Shown one piece after another: positions 6,000 to 7,041 of a stretch of DNA of 7,041 nucleotides. The notes under the pieces are model-generated. The model did not search any database. It was not told the DNA's origin and was given only the letters and a program-made list of their open reading frames with translations. Numbering within the stretch: position 1 is the first letter of the stretch; the number at the start of each line of letters is the position of its first letter. Origin of the DNA: Acidimicrobiales bacterium (GTDB lineage Bacteria > Actinomycetota > Acidimicrobiia > Acidimicrobiales > JABEUL01); NCBI GenBank assembly GCA_013044465.1, contig JABEUL010000067.1, forward strand, positions 1 to 7,041, in the 5' to 3' direction. Position numbers and translations under genes: made by a program.

Positions 6000-7041
6000 G
6001 TGACCACATTGAGCTTTGAAAATGATTCGTTGACTCCTCCAATCGATCCCGAAGTTGATGGGTTGTTAGCAAACCTTTTTATGACAGAAGAGGGGCGCAA
6101 TGACCCATACTCCATCTACTCAAAACTCCATGAAAAGCCCCCGTGCCACCAAGTTTCACTTGGCATGATTGTGCTGACTCGATTTGAAGATTGCCAGAGA
6201 CTATTAAGAGACAATCGGTTTGGAAAAGATGATGACACTGAAGGCAGAAGGCGTCAGAGAGCTGAGTCACTGGATCTGAGTATTGAAGAGCTTGACTCAG
6301 TCATGAAGTTCTTTGAGAGAAGAACTACGATGCTTTTTCTCAATCCTCCTGATCACACCAGATTGCGAGGTCTTGTGTCACGGGCCTTTACTCCAAAAAC
6401 TGTGGAGAAACTTCGTCCCCATGTGGAGAGGTTGACTGATGAACTTTTAGATGAATTAAGTGGTCGAGTCGACATCATGGAAGCCCTGGCATGGAGACTG
6501 CCTGCAACGGTTATTAGCGAGATGCTCGGTGTGCCCCTTGAGATGCGGGAGATATTTAGACCACTGGTGCGATCTGCAACCCAAATGCTTGAGCCGACTC
6601 TGACAAAAGAAGAATTTTTTACTGGAATTGCCGCAGGAAAGGAAATGACTACTTATTTAAGTGAATTGGTTGTCGAGAGGCGCAAATCCCTGGGTGATGA
6701 CTTACTGTCAAAATTAATAGAAGCCAGAGACGGAAACGACTCGCTCACTGAAGAAGAACTGGTCTCAACAGCATTTCTTTTATATGCTGCAGGATTTGAA
6801 ACTACAACCAATTTGATTGGAAACGGGCTCTATGCGTTATTAAAAAACCCAGACCAATTGGCCAAACTCCGATCTGACCCCACACTTATGCCTAGCGCAG
6901 TCGACGAGCTACTTCGATTTGATTCACCAGTTCAATTTGATGGCAGAAGTGCACTTCAAGATGCCGATGTACTTGGATACTCCGTCAAAGAAGGCCAGGT
7001 TGTTTTCACTATTCTCGGTGCTGCCAACCATGATCCGACAC
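6000..7041 (+). CDS. Cytochrome P450, 3' end cut by window edge
   Basis: This is a soluble bacterial haem monooxygenase of the general CYP107/CYP105-like type; its substrate is not predictable. The frame runs from GTG 6000 to the edge, giving 347 codons of a usual 400 or so. Visible landmarks are the helix C motif NPPDHTRLR (115-123; the His and Arg contact haem propionates in relatives) with LVSRAFTP, the oxygen-activating I-helix AGFETT (264-269; the acid-Thr pair is Glu267/Thr268), the K-helix ExxR as Glu303 and Arg306 in DELLRFDSPV, and the start of the segment leading to the haem loop (ANHDP, 342-346). The haem-ligand Cys lies beyond the window. There is no membrane anchor, so redox partners should be a ferredoxin and reductase. 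An in-frame TGA at 5982-5984 limits the start. GTG 6000 fits a leaderless mRNA; TTG 6009, 8 nt after AGGGGTG (5994-6000), is the alternative. Confidence 0.93.
   Translation, partial: MTTLSFENDSLTPPIDPEVDGLLANLFMTEEGRNDPYSIYSKLHEKPPCHQVSLGMIVLTRFEDCQRLLRDNRFGKDDDTEGRRRQRAESLDLSIEELDSVMKFFERRTTMLFLNPPDHTRLRGLVSRAFTPKTVEKLRPHVERLTDELLDELSGRVDIMEALAWRLPATVISEMLGVPLEMREIFRPLVRSATQMLEPTLTKEEFFTGIAAGKEMTTYLSELVVERRKSLGDDLLSKLIEARDGNDSLTEEELVSTAFLLYAAGFETTTNLIGNGLYALLKNPDQLAKLRSDPTLMPSAVDELLRFDSPVQFDGRSALQDADVLGYSVKEGQVVFTILGAANHDPT

Overview
The window carries one minus-strand block of phosphate-uptake genes (positions 1-2293) and, divergent from it, three plus-strand genes: a small peroxidase, a large secreted acylase and a cytochrome P450 that runs off the right edge. 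All genes look intact except the two cut by the window ends. There is no sign of a mobile element, CRISPR array, tRNA or rRNA.

The likely host is an actinobacterium of moderate GC (about mid-40s percent by eye, not computed), perhaps an aquatic Acidimicrobiia-like or similar streamlined lineage. The clues are a PstS lipoprotein with an S/T-rich linker, frequent GTG and TTG starts, 11-nt GTT(n)ACC direct repeats like the actinobacterial PHO box, and several genes that lack a Shine-Dalgarno but have a TANNNT box about 6 nt before the start codon, the arrangement of leaderless actinobacterial mRNAs. The class assignment is inference.

Minus strand, read right to left: a PHO-box-like repeat cluster (2334-2299), pstB (2293-1445), a 117-nt gap with a hairpin and a strong Shine-Dalgarno, pstS (1327-137), then the first 35 or so codons of a probable pstC (105-1). 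Together these would be the ATPase, the extracytoplasmic binding lipoprotein and the start of a permease of the high-affinity Pst phosphate importer. The order pstB-pstS-(pstC?) differs from the common pstS-pstC-pstA-pstB.

Plus strand: a glutathione-peroxidase-fold protein with a Cys pattern typical of thioredoxin-dependent enzymes (2453-2941), then after 24 nt a 985-residue penicillin-G-acylase-like Ntn hydrolase (2966-5923) with a signal peptide and a C-terminal membrane anchor. After another 76 nt comes a class I-type bacterial cytochrome P450 (6000 to the edge), truncated before its haem-Cys loop. These three share a direction but not an obvious pathway. The most interesting object is the membrane-tethered acylase, whose catalytic and calcium-site motifs closely match secreted or periplasmic penicillin G acylases although it is built as a cell-surface protein.
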